A DNA stretch of 64,000 nt, taken from NCBI RefSeq assembly GCF_042852765.1, contig NZ_AP031414.1; one strand, given 5' to 3'. This DNA is from Schaedlerella glycyrrhizinilytica_A. Lineage in GTDB: Bacteria; Bacillota; Clostridia; Lachnospirales; Lachnospiraceae. The notes under the pieces are model-generated. The model did not search any database, had not been told where the DNA came from, and saw only the letters and a list, made by a program, of their open reading frames with translations. The translations under genes and the position numbers were made by a program. Positions 43,188-52,974 of the stretch are shown piece by piece (positions within the stretch are counted from its first letter, which is position 1; every line of letters starts with the position of its first letter).

Positions 43188-44578
43188 ATCCCACCTTTCC
43201 ATTCACTTCTTTTTACATATGTATAAATCAAGATGATCATTAATAGACTTCCGTATACAATATATCTAATCCACATAGTCTCATAAACTGTATATGACAA
43301 AACTGAAACTCCACTTATCCATAAAATAAAACATAAAAAAACTTTTTTTGAATAAATATGCTTCATACATTTTCCTGAAACGATTCCTGTTAAAATGAAT
43401 AATAAGAAATAAGAAACAACTGTTGTGTAACATGCTGCCACGGCACCTGCTCTTGGAATCAACACCGCATTTAAAATGATATTAATAATCGCACACACAC
43501 AAACACACATGGATAGAATCATATTTTTTTTATAAAACAAAGTAATTTCTGTATAAAATCTGTAAAGCATCATCATGCAGGCACTTACAACAAATGGGAC
43601 AATATATTCAAATTGCCAGTAACTAGATGGAGCAATAATTTTTACTACTTCAGGACCTGCCATAATCAATCCAGTAGTTAAGATAGCAATCACTACCAAA
43701 TACCACTTTTGGATATTTCCAGCCTCATGTACATCCTGTTCATCCAATTTCTGATAAATCCAAGCCTGTCGAACCGGCGCGACAGCTTGATCCACAGCTA
43801 TGATCGCATAACCTAAATAATAAATCACAGAATATACTGCCGTATCACTACTTCCACATATATTCGTAATCATGACCTTATCGCATTGTTGCATCAGCAT
43901 ATATGAAATAGACATCACAACTGATGGTAACGCTATGGAAAGTGCATATTTCCAATCATTGATATCAATTAATTTCCCTTTATATCTCATCATTTCTATA
44001 AAGAGAAGAACTGCAATCCCACATACTCCTACGGTACTTCCAATAACTCGGATCTCAAAAGAAGTCTGACTAAGAAATAGCATAAAAAGTATCGGAATTA
44101 TAAGTTGAAATGCATACGGTAATATTAAAAGCCATTGTTTTCGCTTATAGTCATTCTCCATATTTGCCGAATACATTCTATAATTAATTACAAAAAAACC
44201 ATAGGAATGAAGCAGCAACATCACTATAATAAAAACAGAAAATTCATTTAACAGTATTTTTCCTGCCAACAATACTACCACGGAACTCAATATCATAATC
44301 ACAAATGAAAGACACAGTACAGATTTACGAAATTCCTTTATTCTATTTTTTTTATCAATGTAGGCATTATTTAAAGCATAATGAAGATTTGCTCCTATCA
44401 ACACGGTCACAACTGAAACATACGCATAATATGTACTATATAAACCATAGTCATTTTGATCCATTAAACGTGTAAAAACGATAATTCCTAAAAAAGTCAT
44501 CCCCTGCCCAATAATGGTTGCAACTATATAGATAATCGAAGACTTTAAAAGCGGATTTATTTTCTTATTACTAATCAT
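43175..44578 (-). CDS. Polysaccharide flippase (Wzx/MATE-like)
   Basis: 467 residues with about 12-14 membrane segments. It starts MISNKKINPLLKSSIIYIVA, then FTRLMDQNDYGLYSTYYAYV, a typical oligosaccharide flippase opening. It would move the lipid-linked repeat unit across the membrane. It overlaps the aldolase by 8 nt and the glycosyltransferase by about 13 nt. Confidence 0.88.
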   Translation of the reverse strand: MISNKKINPLLKSSIIYIVATIIGQGMTFLGIIVFTRLMDQNDYGLYSTYYAYVSVVTVLIGANLHYALNNAYIDKKNRIKEFRKSVLCLSFVIMILSSVVVLLAGKILLNEFSVFIIVMLLLHSYGFFVINYRMYSANMENDYKRKQWLLILPYAFQLIIPILFMLFLSQTSFEIRVIGSTVGVCGIAVLLFIEMMRYKGKLIDINDWKYALSIALPSVVMSISYMLMQQCDKVMITNICGSSDTAVYSVIYYLGYAIIAVDQAVAPVRQAWIYQKLDEQDVHEAGNIQKWYLVVIAILTTGLIMAGPEVVKIIAPSSYWQFEYIVPFVVSACMMMLYRFYTEITLFYKKNMILSMCVCVCAIINIILNAVLIPRAGAVAACYTTVVSYFLLFILTGIVSGKCMKHIYSKKVFLCFILWISGVSVLSYTVYETMWIRYIVYGSLLMIILIYTYVKRSEWKGGIWKK

Positions 44579-45611
44579 TGTATATCTCCGAAAAATATTC
44601 TGCGAAACTATACGGATTGTCCTCCAAATCCCTCGGTAATGAATCTGCTATTTCACATAATCTTTCATAGTTCATCGTTAATTTATTTTCCTTACTATAT
44701 GCTACGATAAGACGTAAAGGATCTACCTCTTTCTGACTACTACATTTGTATATATCTTTTAGAAAACTAGAATGAAATTCTGCATATCCGCATATATAAT
44801 CTAACGGATTTACAAGACTCTGTCTTACTATATTCCGTAATCCTGCATATCCATATTCTAAAACCCTAGGTATATCAAATCCTGTATTATACCCTCTCCG
44901 CTCTAACGACATGATAACCTGTTCTAATGAAGCGTTTCCTAAACTTCTTCCCAATCCTTGGAACGAACAATCTACATAGTCCATGCCTTTTGAAACACAA
45001 TAAATTGTATTTTCTACTGCAAGTCCCAGATTATTATGTCCGTGAAATCCTAGTTCTACATTGGACATTCTTCTTGTACTTTCGATATATCTTCCAATCT
45101 CATCAGAACTCATACTGCCTGCTGAATCTACGATATATACACAACGCGCTCCCACATTGTGTACTTCTGCTGCTGCTTTTGCAAACTCTTCCGGTTCTGA
45201 AGCATATGTTTTCATAAAATTCACAAACACTTCCAGTCCTTCATAACACCCTTTTTTTACATACGGTATCGCTTTTTTATAATCAGAACATGCTACGCCG
45301 ATCCGTATAAAATCCATTCCGTTTTTCTTTGCCAGCTCAAGATCTTCCATTCGTGCAATACTAGGAATACAAAAAAAACCTAATTTTGCCTTACCTGCAA
45401 CTTTTCTTGCAGCTTTCATATACTCCTCATCCGATTGCAATGCAATACCATGCTCAGGACTACTCGCATTTAAACCTTGTCCATGACCAATTTCAATATA
45501 CTCTATTCCAATTTTTTCAGCTTTTTCCACCAGGTTTTGGACATCTTTACAACTAAATTTAAAATCAATTGCATAACTTCCATCTCGAATTGTTGTATCT
45601 AATATTTTCAC
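44571..45611 (-). CDS. DRE-TIM aldolase (4-hydroxy-2-oxovalerate aldolase-like)
   Basis: 346 residues with a complete barrel: ILDTTIRDGSYAIDF near 3-17 (Arg-Asp catalytic pair), YIEIGHGQGL, and the metal-binding HxH in LGFHGHNNLGLA near 193. It is homologous to the first part of the 39722-41278 product but lacks the extra C-terminal domain. GTG start at 45611 shares its first bases with the acyltransferase stop. MhpE-like enzymes join or split pyruvate and an aldehyde. Here it may build a keto-deoxy sugar acid with pyruvate. Confidence 0.82.
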   Translation of the reverse strand: MKILDTTIRDGSYAIDFKFSCKDVQNLVEKAEKIGIEYIEIGHGQGLNASSPEHGIALQSDEEYMKAARKVAGKAKLGFFCIPSIARMEDLELAKKNGMDFIRIGVACSDYKKAIPYVKKGCYEGLEVFVNFMKTYASEPEEFAKAAAEVHNVGARCVYIVDSAGSMSSDEIGRYIESTRRMSNVELGFHGHNNLGLAVENTIYCVSKGMDYVDCSFQGLGRSLGNASLEQVIMSLERRGYNTGFDIPRVLEYGYAGLRNIVRQSLVNPLDYICGYAEFHSSFLKDIYKCSSQKEVDPLRLIVAYSKENKLTMNYERLCEIADSLPRDLEDNPYSFAEYFSEIYND

Positions 45612-46669
45612 TATATACTCTCATTCCTTTCTCGTTCGATCGATTTTTTTCTTTTTAACCAACTATTAAAGGGCTTTTCAATCAACAGATAAGACAAAAT
45701 TGCCATTGCCCAACTTAAAACAACAAACCACACCACCGTACTTATCTTGCATAAATCAATGTCAAACAATGCCGCCACAATATTTCTTACACAGCTCATC
45801 GGCTCATTCCATATATATACTCCAAAAGATACTTTCCCCAAAAAAGAAAGTGTTCTACATTCTCTTTTTGGATTTGGTATCCATCTCATTACTAAGATCA
45901 AGACAGGAATCCACAACATAAGGGTATAAAAATAAAAATCTCCTGTTTCCAGAAAATGCGGCTTTGTTTTTAATAATCCTAAAAAGATAACCGGTAGCAT
46001 CAAGCTTGCTAGTTCGCAACGATTTTTCCTTACTCTTTCAAAATAATCCGCGAGAAGAACACCGGCAAAAAATGAAAAGTATCCTCTGCTGACATAGCGA
46101 TTTAAAAACAAGGTATTCCACATATACGTATTAGTCACAATACCTATCCCCATCATGAACAGATACATGTAACACTTATCAATTTTTAAACGCTCAGAGA
46201 CTTTCGTACAAACAAATAGCCAGACATAACAAAGTAGTAAAACCGATAAATACCATGTCGGCTGATTTATACTTTCCGTTTGGATCAGTCCAATTGACTG
46301 GAGTCCTAATGCATTTATCACAATATCCAACAAATCACGGGAAAAACCAACATTGTTAATAATGGAATCATTTATATAACGCAATATCGTTTCTACAAAA
46401 ACACTAATTGCAAGTAATGGAATAATACGATTTGTTCTCCGAGACATAAACTCTTTAAAGGTTATATGATCATCTAAAACAGACTTGTACACCATTACAC
46501 CTGAAATCAAAAAGAATAGTTCAACAAGATAAGCAAAATTAAATGTTCCTCCATAAAACTTTATATGCTCAAAAGTAATATCTACTCCCTGTTGGTAATG
46601 ATGTAAAACAATCAATGTCGCTGCTATAACTCGTAAAAGATCAATTGCTACATTCCGCTTTTTATCCAT
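45611..46669 (-). CDS. Acyltransferase 3 family O-acetyltransferase
   Basis: 352 residues with about ten membrane segments. RVIAATLIVLHHYQQG near 10-25 (acceptor His), FFLISGVMVYKSV and RRTNRIIPLL are the OafA/WecH-type motifs. It would acetylate the glycan at the membrane. It overlaps the DegT-like gene by 8 nt. Confidence 0.88.
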   Translation of the reverse strand: MDKKRNVAIDLLRVIAATLIVLHHYQQGVDITFEHIKFYGGTFNFAYLVELFFLISGVMVYKSVLDDHITFKEFMSRRTNRIIPLLAISVFVETILRYINDSIINNVGFSRDLLDIVINALGLQSIGLIQTESINQPTWYLSVLLLCYVWLFVCTKVSERLKIDKCYMYLFMMGIGIVTNTYMWNTLFLNRYVSRGYFSFFAGVLLADYFERVRKNRCELASLMLPVIFLGLLKTKPHFLETGDFYFYTLMLWIPVLILVMRWIPNPKRECRTLSFLGKVSFGVYIWNEPMSCVRNIVAALFDIDLCKISTVVWFVVLSWAMAILSYLLIEKPFNSWLKRKKSIERERNESI

Positions 46670-47663
46670 AGGCTATATTTTTCCTCATCTCCAATACTGT
46701 ATTAGCAAGAAATCTCATGTCTTCCTCATCATATCTTTGGTCTATCGGCAAAAATACAGCGTTATCAGACATGTTGATTTCAAACTCATTTCCCTTTTTC
46801 AGTAATTCCTTTCCTTTCCACAATGTCGAAACAAATATCTTTTTTTTCACCAACTCTGATTTTATTTTTTCTCCATGATCACTTATCAATAACGGATATT
46901 GATATGCCGGACATTCTTGCGGAATCAATAACTCATTTATATTTCCCAACTCTTGATGTAAAACTCTATAATTTTTTATTCTTCTATTCTTTACATTTTC
47001 ATAATCCACATTTTTTAGTAAACCAACTGTTAGTTTGGACATGCCTGTATATTGTTCTGCAATAATTTGATCTGCTGCTTTTTTTTCATGGTACGCTGCA
47101 TTTACTCCACATTCATATGCTTTCAATAAATATCCGGCATACGCACAAGAATTTGCTAATTCTGGTGTCGATATTGAAATACCCTCAGCTACTACATAAG
47201 ATCCATCCGGTACTCCAAAAAATTTTCTCGCGGAATATACATTATATATATTCTTTTGAAATATTGGCTCAGCAAAAAAGGAATGTGCATAATCAATAAT
47301 CACCGCTGCTTTTTCATATTGTTTTGCAATTCTGGAAATGTCCTCTGTCTTTACCCCGAAATAATCTACCAGCAATATTAAATTTTCTTTCTCATCAGGA
47401 ATTTTTTCCGGACATAAATCACTGGATATATGATAAAATGAAATATCCACTCCACTCTGCTTTAAAGCCTCTGTCGTCGACGGACAGTAATAATATGGGA
47501 TCATTATTTTTAACGGTTTTTCTTGTTCGATAATATATTGAAAAGATGCCTTGACCGAATTAAATCTTTTTAAATACTTACTATACCTTTCGAACATTTC
47601 AGTTCCAGAATTTAACTCAAGCGGTAAATATCCTCCATACTCGCTCTTCCGTTCGTATCTCAT
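46662..47663 (-). CDS. DegT/DnrJ-like PLP-fold protein
   Basis: 333 residues from the ATG at 47663, which AGGTGG precedes; an in-frame ATG at 47684 lies within the GT2 gene. IMIPYYYCPSTTEALKQSGV, LLVDYFGVK and IIDYAHSFFAEP follow the DegT/DnrJ/EryC1 fold. The expected PLP lysine may be in YSARKFFGVPDGSYV near 145. It is divergent from the WecE-type protein at 49885 and could be an aminotransferase or dehydratase-like relative. Confidence 0.6.
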   Translation of the reverse strand: MRYERKSEYGGYLPLELNSGTEMFERYSKYLKRFNSVKASFQYIIEQEKPLKIMIPYYYCPSTTEALKQSGVDISFYHISSDLCPEKIPDEKENLILLVDYFGVKTEDISRIAKQYEKAAVIIDYAHSFFAEPIFQKNIYNVYSARKFFGVPDGSYVVAEGISISTPELANSCAYAGYLLKAYECGVNAAYHEKKAADQIIAEQYTGMSKLTVGLLKNVDYENVKNRRIKNYRVLHQELGNINELLIPQECPAYQYPLLISDHGEKIKSELVKKKIFVSTLWKGKELLKKGNEFEINMSDNAVFLPIDQRYDEEDMRFLANTVLEMRKNIAYG

Positions 47664-47673
47664 ACAATACCAC

Positions 47674-48639
47674 CTACATTTCATCTGATTCTTGATAGTC
47701 TTTTATTACAAATTGCGGTGCATTATTTAAGGATATATATATTCGCCCTACATATTCACCAATCAATCCCATAAAGCACAAAAGAACTCCAAACATGAAC
47801 AAATTCACCGCCATTATGGAACTATATCCTGCATTTACTGCTGCTCCTGCAAGCTTCATAATTATAATCGCCAATCCATAAAGAAATCCGCCGGCAGCGA
47901 TAATAATTCCAACCCATGTGGCTATACGTAGAGGTTTTATGGAAAAAGAGGTAAAACCATTTAACCATAGTTCAATCATTTTCTTTAAACTATATCCCGA
48001 TTTTCCTGATAGCCGCTCTCTATGTGTTACATTCACATTACAAGCATTTTGTGTGGCTCTCAACATCAATCCTCCTAAATAGGGAAATGAGTTAGGATAG
48101 CTGATCATTTGATCTACAACAAAACGTCTTGTGACCCAATATGTTGTCAATTCGAGTCCATGTGGCTTCGCAATAAGCCATGTGGCCATACTTTCATTTA
48201 AAACAGTACCTAGCTTTCTAAATAGTGAACGCTTTTCTCTCACTGCATATTTTGCTTCAACCAGATCGTAACCCTCTTCAATCTTTTGAAACAATTTATC
48301 AAGTTCATTAAACGGTGTCTGTCCATCATCATCTCCGCAAACCACATAGTCACCTGTTGCTTGATTCAAAGCTGCCATAACTGCAGAGGGCTGTCCGAAA
48401 TTTCTTGCCAGATTAACTCCTTTGATATATTTTTCCGTCTTTACAAGTTCAAGGATTGCATCATATGTAGTTCCATCCGGAGATCCGTCATTCACTAATA
48501 TAATCTCATAGTCATATTTATTCATTGAGTTATTCATGACTTCTTTTATTTCCTGAACGACTCTTCCTATTGTATTTGTTGAATTGTAACAAGGAATTAC
48601 AAAACTTATTTTTTCTCTTTGTGCCTCACTGCTTATCAC
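47674..48639 (-). CDS. GT2 glycosyltransferase, polyprenyl-phosphate type
   Basis: 321 residues. The GT-A core has SFVIPCYNSTNTIG, ILVNDGSPDGT and CGDDDGQTPFNEL; the C-terminus has two membrane segments as in ArnC/GtrB/DPM enzymes. It would attach a sugar to undecaprenyl phosphate. GTG start at 48639, with AAAGGTGG upstream, overlaps the ATP-grasp stop by 4 nt. Confidence 0.88.
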   Translation of the reverse strand: MISSEAQREKISFVIPCYNSTNTIGRVVQEIKEVMNNSMNKYDYEIILVNDGSPDGTTYDAILELVKTEKYIKGVNLARNFGQPSAVMAALNQATGDYVVCGDDDGQTPFNELDKLFQKIEEGYDLVEAKYAVREKRSLFRKLGTVLNESMATWLIAKPHGLELTTYWVTRRFVVDQMISYPNSFPYLGGLMLRATQNACNVNVTHRERLSGKSGYSLKKMIELWLNGFTSFSIKPLRIATWVGIIIAAGGFLYGLAIIIMKLAGAAVNAGYSSIMAVNLFMFGVLLCFMGLIGEYVGRIYISLNNAPQFVIKDYQESDEM

Positions 48640-49835
48640 TTGAATACCACCTTTATTTTCTGCAATATTTTTTCCATCTCTTCAATAACTTTTTCCTTGT
48701 CATCTCCACCAATAATAAAATGTCCCGGACGAAGTCTCCCATATGCTGGTTCCTTTAATTCGTCACCAGCCTTGATCTCTAATTGATAGTCGATAAGCAT
48801 TGGATGATTTTTTAGAAACTCGATTCCCTCTATATGTTCTACCGTTCCCTCTCCAAAATCAAAAAACCTCATGATTACATATCGTTTTTTAGAAAACTCT
48901 TTATTTTTTACAAACTCTTCATCTACAGGTTCGCCTAATGCCTCTTTTATCAAATATTCGTAATTATCTATTCCCGACATAAATGGAACTATTTTTCCTG
49001 ACAAATTACTTCCACCACCGCGCGCTCCTGCCTCAATCAAATAAAACTTTCCTTTATAAAACTTATATTCACAGTGTGTAAGTCCCATAGGCAATCCCAT
49101 TGCCTCTATCAATTCTCTATTTGCTTTTCGCAACAAATCATAATCATACTTATCTGATGTATAGGAATAGGATTGCATCATAGAAATATTAGGATTTTCC
49201 GGATACATCTCTTTTACCGAAATACATAACGGATAATGATGACTGTTTATAACCAATCCATCAATTGTAAATTCTGCTCCATCAACATATTCTTCTGCAA
49301 GAAATACTTTCCTACGATTAGACCATCCTATCGTATCTTTATATTTTTCTTCTAATTGTTTTCTCGAGGTAATGGTATATACCCCTCTACTCGATTGACT
49401 GTCGATTGGTTTTATAATGATTTTTTTGTATTTTTCAAGCATAACAACAGCATCATCTATGCTTTCACATAGCTTAAAATCCGGAACACAAATATCATTT
49501 TCTTTACAAAACTTTCTTTGAAGCGATTTATCCGTAAATAAATCTGCTTTCTTCGTTCCAATTCCTCTTAAATTCAACTGTTCATTTAAAAATGCTACCG
49601 TTGGTACTGCAATATCACTTTGATCTGAAATCACTGCATCGGGAGAATGTTTTTTCGCAATCTCAAGATTTTTCTGTTTGTCTAAAACATCCGCTACTTC
49701 CCCTAGATCAGCATACTTAAACCCTTTAGAATCTTTATAAAGATTAGAACAGATAACATAGTGCCCCATACTTTTTGCTTTTTTTATTAATTCAATCTGC
49801 CAATCTCCGCCTGCAATCACCATAATTGTCGACAC
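48636..49835 (-). CDS. ATP-grasp ligase
   Basis: 399 residues. An N-terminal preATP-grasp fold is followed by the ATP-grasp domain: IIIKPIDSQSSRGVYTI near 148 and FLIEAGARGGGSNLSG near 268, with ATP and Mg contacts. It is of the carbamoyl-phosphate-synthase/PurK-like carboxylate-amine ligase type. It could attach an amino acid or amide to a sugar carboxylate. Substrate not visible. Confidence 0.82.
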   Translation of the reverse strand: MSTIMVIAGGDWQIELIKKAKSMGHYVICSNLYKDSKGFKYADLGEVADVLDKQKNLEIAKKHSPDAVISDQSDIAVPTVAFLNEQLNLRGIGTKKADLFTDKSLQRKFCKENDICVPDFKLCESIDDAVVMLEKYKKIIIKPIDSQSSRGVYTITSRKQLEEKYKDTIGWSNRRKVFLAEEYVDGAEFTIDGLVINSHHYPLCISVKEMYPENPNISMMQSYSYTSDKYDYDLLRKANRELIEAMGLPMGLTHCEYKFYKGKFYLIEAGARGGGSNLSGKIVPFMSGIDNYEYLIKEALGEPVDEEFVKNKEFSKKRYVIMRFFDFGEGTVEHIEGIEFLKNHPMLIDYQLEIKAGDELKEPAYGRLRPGHFIIGGDDKEKVIEEMEKILQKIKVVFK

Positions 49836-49884
49836 GTTTATCTACTCCTTCCATCTCTTTATCGTGATTTATCATTCCTATTTT

Positions 49885-51018
49885 TTACAATCCCTTATAA
49901 AAATTTTTAATACTTTCTGTCACACATTCTATATTTTCTTTCCCTAATCCATAGTACATCGGAAGTCTCAGCAATCTCTCGCTTTCCCGCGTTGTATATT
50001 TATCTTCTCCATGAAATACCCCAAGTCTTTTTCCAGCCGGAGAACTGTGCAGCGGAATATAATGAAATACACTATTGATCTGTTTTCCTTTTAAATAGAA
50101 GATCAGATCTGTTCTTTCTTTCAAATCTCTTGTCTTAATATAGAACATATGAGCATTATGTACGCATCCCTCCGGAATAACAGGAAGCTCAATCCGCCCC
50201 TCATCTGCCAAAGGTTTTAATTGTTCATAATACAAGTTCCAACTCCGCATACGATCATCGTATATTTTTTGTGCATCTTCTAACTGTGCCCACAAATAAG
50301 CCGCATTCAATTCACTTGGAAGATAAGAAGATCCGGCATCCATCCATGTGTACTTATCAATCTCACCACGGAAAAACTGACTTCTGTTCGTTCCTTTTTC
50401 ACGAACAATTTCTGCCCGAAGAATATTTGCTTTGTCTTTGATCAGTAAGGCGCCGCCCTCTCCCATGCTGAGATTTTTCGTCTCATGAAAACTATAGCAT
50501 CCATAATCGCCGATCGTGCCAAGCGGACGACTTTTATAGGTCGCCATCACGCCCTGAGCAGCATCTTCGATCACATACAGATTATGCCGCTTTGCAATAT
50601 CACAGATCGTATCCATCTCACAGGAAACACCTGCATAATGTACCGGAACGATTGCTCTGGTTTTCTCTGTGATCGCATCTTCAATCAGGGTTTCATCTAT
50701 ATTCATCGTATCCGGACGAATATCGACAAAAACTGCCTTTGCCCCGCGAAGTACAAATGCATCGGCTGTGGATACAAATGTATATGATGGCATGATCACT
50801 TCATCTCCCGGTTTTATATCTGCCAGAATTGCTGCTAACTCTGTCGCATGAGTACATGATGTTGTCAAAAGAACTCTCTCACTTCCCGTCTGTTCTTCCA
50901 ACCATCTGGAACACCGTTTCGTAAATGCCCCATCTCCGCATATTTTTTTAGAACGGATCGCCTCCTCCAGATAAATCAACTCTTTTCCTGCTACCGGAGG
51001 CACATTAAAACTAATCAT
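49885..51018 (-). CDS. WecE-type sugar-nucleotide aminotransferase
   Basis: 377 residues of the DegT/DnrJ family. TTSCTHATELAAIL near 53, VIEDAAQGVMATYKSRPLG near 155 and the PLP lysine in CYSFHETKNLSMGEGGALLI near 187 are clear. This matches dTDP-4-amino-4,6-dideoxygalactose transaminase (WecE/RffA). It should make an amino-dideoxy sugar for the glycan; dTDP-sugar supply genes are not in this window. Confidence 0.88.
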   Translation of the reverse strand: MISFNVPPVAGKELIYLEEAIRSKKICGDGAFTKRCSRWLEEQTGSERVLLTTSCTHATELAAILADIKPGDEVIMPSYTFVSTADAFVLRGAKAVFVDIRPDTMNIDETLIEDAITEKTRAIVPVHYAGVSCEMDTICDIAKRHNLYVIEDAAQGVMATYKSRPLGTIGDYGCYSFHETKNLSMGEGGALLIKDKANILRAEIVREKGTNRSQFFRGEIDKYTWMDAGSSYLPSELNAAYLWAQLEDAQKIYDDRMRSWNLYYEQLKPLADEGRIELPVIPEGCVHNAHMFYIKTRDLKERTDLIFYLKGKQINSVFHYIPLHSSPAGKRLGVFHGEDKYTTRESERLLRLPMYYGLGKENIECVTESIKNFYKGL

Positions 51019-51055
51019 TTCAATTTCTCCCTTTCCTCATCTGCATTTTTTCTAA

Positions 51056-52870
51056 CTATTTTTCATAAAATTTCCAAATAGTATATCCATCCACTTCTTT
51101 GTACACTTCGGCGCGAGCTTCCGGGTAATAATGTTCTCTTAGATAATTCAATTTCACCTCAGGCGCATAATTATCAACAAGATATATATTTTCCTTCACA
51201 AGTGACTGAAGCGGATTTTCTATATTTTTTTCTTTCAAACTTTGGACAATATCCGGAAAGTTCGTCGTAACCCCTCCCATATATCCAAAATTATCATGAT
51301 ATCCCACCGGAAGTGCTTTCCACGGGAACCACTCAAAATAAAGTGTCTGTATCGTTGTTGCAAAATCCAAAAAATAATAATTTTCCTGATGATTCTCTAT
51401 TTCACCCAAAAGTCCGTTTTGGGGTCGTCCTTTATTTACTACTTTCCGATATTTTGCTGCATCATAATTCCCGGAATCATAAAATGTATCATCTATATAT
51501 GCGATCCGCTCCTCAGATGTCACTTCCCGATAGCTTTGATCCGGAATATAAAGGACAATATGAGCAGCTATGCAAAGCCCGGACAAGATCATACATAACC
51601 GCATACCGGTTCGTTCTTCTGCAAAAAGAGGTTTTGTTTTCTCTCCTGAATCCCAAAAATAAAGTCCACACAAAAATATTCCTAAAAATATGGAATACTC
51701 CACCCGGTATACATACCGTTCTGCAAAGCAAAAATACACAAACAATCCAATACCTATGACAATACTACCCAGAGTCATCCACCATTTTCTGTTGTTGAAA
51801 AAAATCCCAAGTATCAGAAATAATGCACATCCAAAAAACACGGGCATTCCTGGATAATTCCGTTCCCGCAGCCGTTCCATGATCACATCAAATGTCATAT
51901 CTTGTTGTTCTTGATAAGTGGAAATCGCATCTGCCGTCTGCTGTAATTTTTCAATGGTAAAGAAGTCATTGTCTGCAAGCGTCCAATTGCGCATCATATA
52001 ATAGTCATTCTCGGATATTCCTACGCTCTTCAAATCCTCCGCATATGCTTCATATCCATAATTACTCGCATCCACAACATCTGCGCGAGCACTGTTATAT
52101 GCGGTAAAAAATCCATATGCCTCATCATTGTTATAGGTATACCAGTTGAGCCATTTGCATCCATATGCTGCTCCGATCAAGAAACAACCGGACAATACGA
52201 TCGTAAGGAGTGGATATTTCCATCCTTTTGCCAACCTGTCTTTTCTGACATACAACTTCCAAAATTCATATCCTAAGATAAAGAGAATAAATCCTCCTGC
52301 AAGATAGATCGTCGAAAATCGAACCATCGTTCCTATGAGACAAAGAAGTCCTCCAAACATCATTTTCCAGATACTCTTTTTTTCAAACAATGCCCATAAA
52401 AACAGCATTGCCCCAGCCATAACTGCAAACATGGCAGTCTTTGTAAACTGCACAAGAATATATGCATCATTTGAAAAAAACAAAATCAGTAAAACAGAAA
52501 GCATAAACGCCTTTTCTTTTTCCAGTTTTTCAAACAATACATATGTCACTGTTGTCGATGATACAAAAATCAGAAAAACCTCTGCCACGAAATACCAACT
52601 GATTTGAGGAAAAAGATAATATAAAGGAAGCAACAAATATCCAATGATCACATTTACAAAAATCATTTGAGGGTTCGGTGCATCACCGTATGCTCCGGAC
52701 ATAATCGAAGCCATAATAAAATCATCCGATACCTCATACTTCATATCACAGAAAAAAACAATCAACAGGAAGAAGATAAGATTTATCCCAACAGCTAAAA
52801 ACATAGGGGAAGATAAAATCTTTTTTACCTTATTCTCTTTTTGTGAAGTTGATAAACTCTCCTCTTTCAA
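51056..52870 (-). CDS. Polytopic membrane protein, possibly GT-C glycosyltransferase
   Basis: 604 residues with at least ten hydrophobic segments and a large C-terminal soluble domain after about 430. An acidic pair near the N-terminus (YEVSDDFIMASIM) is typical of the first outside loop of GT-C enzymes. I do not recognise the family further. It starts at TTG (52870) after AAAGGGA; no in-frame ATG is nearby. It is the first gene of the cluster. Confidence 0.6.
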   Translation of the reverse strand: MKEESLSTSQKENKVKKILSSPMFLAVGINLIFFLLIVFFCDMKYEVSDDFIMASIMSGAYGDAPNPQMIFVNVIIGYLLLPLYYLFPQISWYFVAEVFLIFVSSTTVTYVLFEKLEKEKAFMLSVLLILFFSNDAYILVQFTKTAMFAVMAGAMLFLWALFEKKSIWKMMFGGLLCLIGTMVRFSTIYLAGGFILFILGYEFWKLYVRKDRLAKGWKYPLLTIVLSGCFLIGAAYGCKWLNWYTYNNDEAYGFFTAYNSARADVVDASNYGYEAYAEDLKSVGISENDYYMMRNWTLADNDFFTIEKLQQTADAISTYQEQQDMTFDVIMERLRERNYPGMPVFFGCALFLILGIFFNNRKWWMTLGSIVIGIGLFVYFCFAERYVYRVEYSIFLGIFLCGLYFWDSGEKTKPLFAEERTGMRLCMILSGLCIAAHIVLYIPDQSYREVTSEERIAYIDDTFYDSGNYDAAKYRKVVNKGRPQNGLLGEIENHQENYYFLDFATTIQTLYFEWFPWKALPVGYHDNFGYMGGVTTNFPDIVQSLKEKNIENPLQSLVKENIYLVDNYAPEVKLNYLREHYYPEARAEVYKEVDGYTIWKFYEK

Positions 52871-52974
52871 TATGCATATTCCCTTTCCGTTTATATAAAT
52901 TCAAGCATGTGTTTTTATTCCTCAAGTTGGAAACTTAAGGATTTCCCCTCCTTTCCTCTCGCTTCGCACAACAA

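Larger units (their letters stand above)
35136..52870 (-). other. Surface glycan biosynthesis cluster
   Basis: Fifteen genes are read on the minus strand, with most junctions overlapping or only tens of bases apart. The DNA is visibly richer in A and T than both flanks. Contents in transcription order: membrane protein, transaminase, ATP-grasp, GT2, DegT-like, acyltransferase, aldolase, flippase, glycosyltransferase, CMP-transferase, aldolase, phosphatase, DUF6044-like, metallophosphoesterase, aminotransferase. No LPS genes are near. The last two genes follow a hairpin at 37234-37278 and may be separately controlled. Confidence 0.8.

Noticed and set aside
35136..52870. LPS core or lipid A locus
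   Set aside because: KdsB/KdsC-like genes suggested it, but no waa, lpx or kdsA genes appear and the rest of the window is Firmicute.
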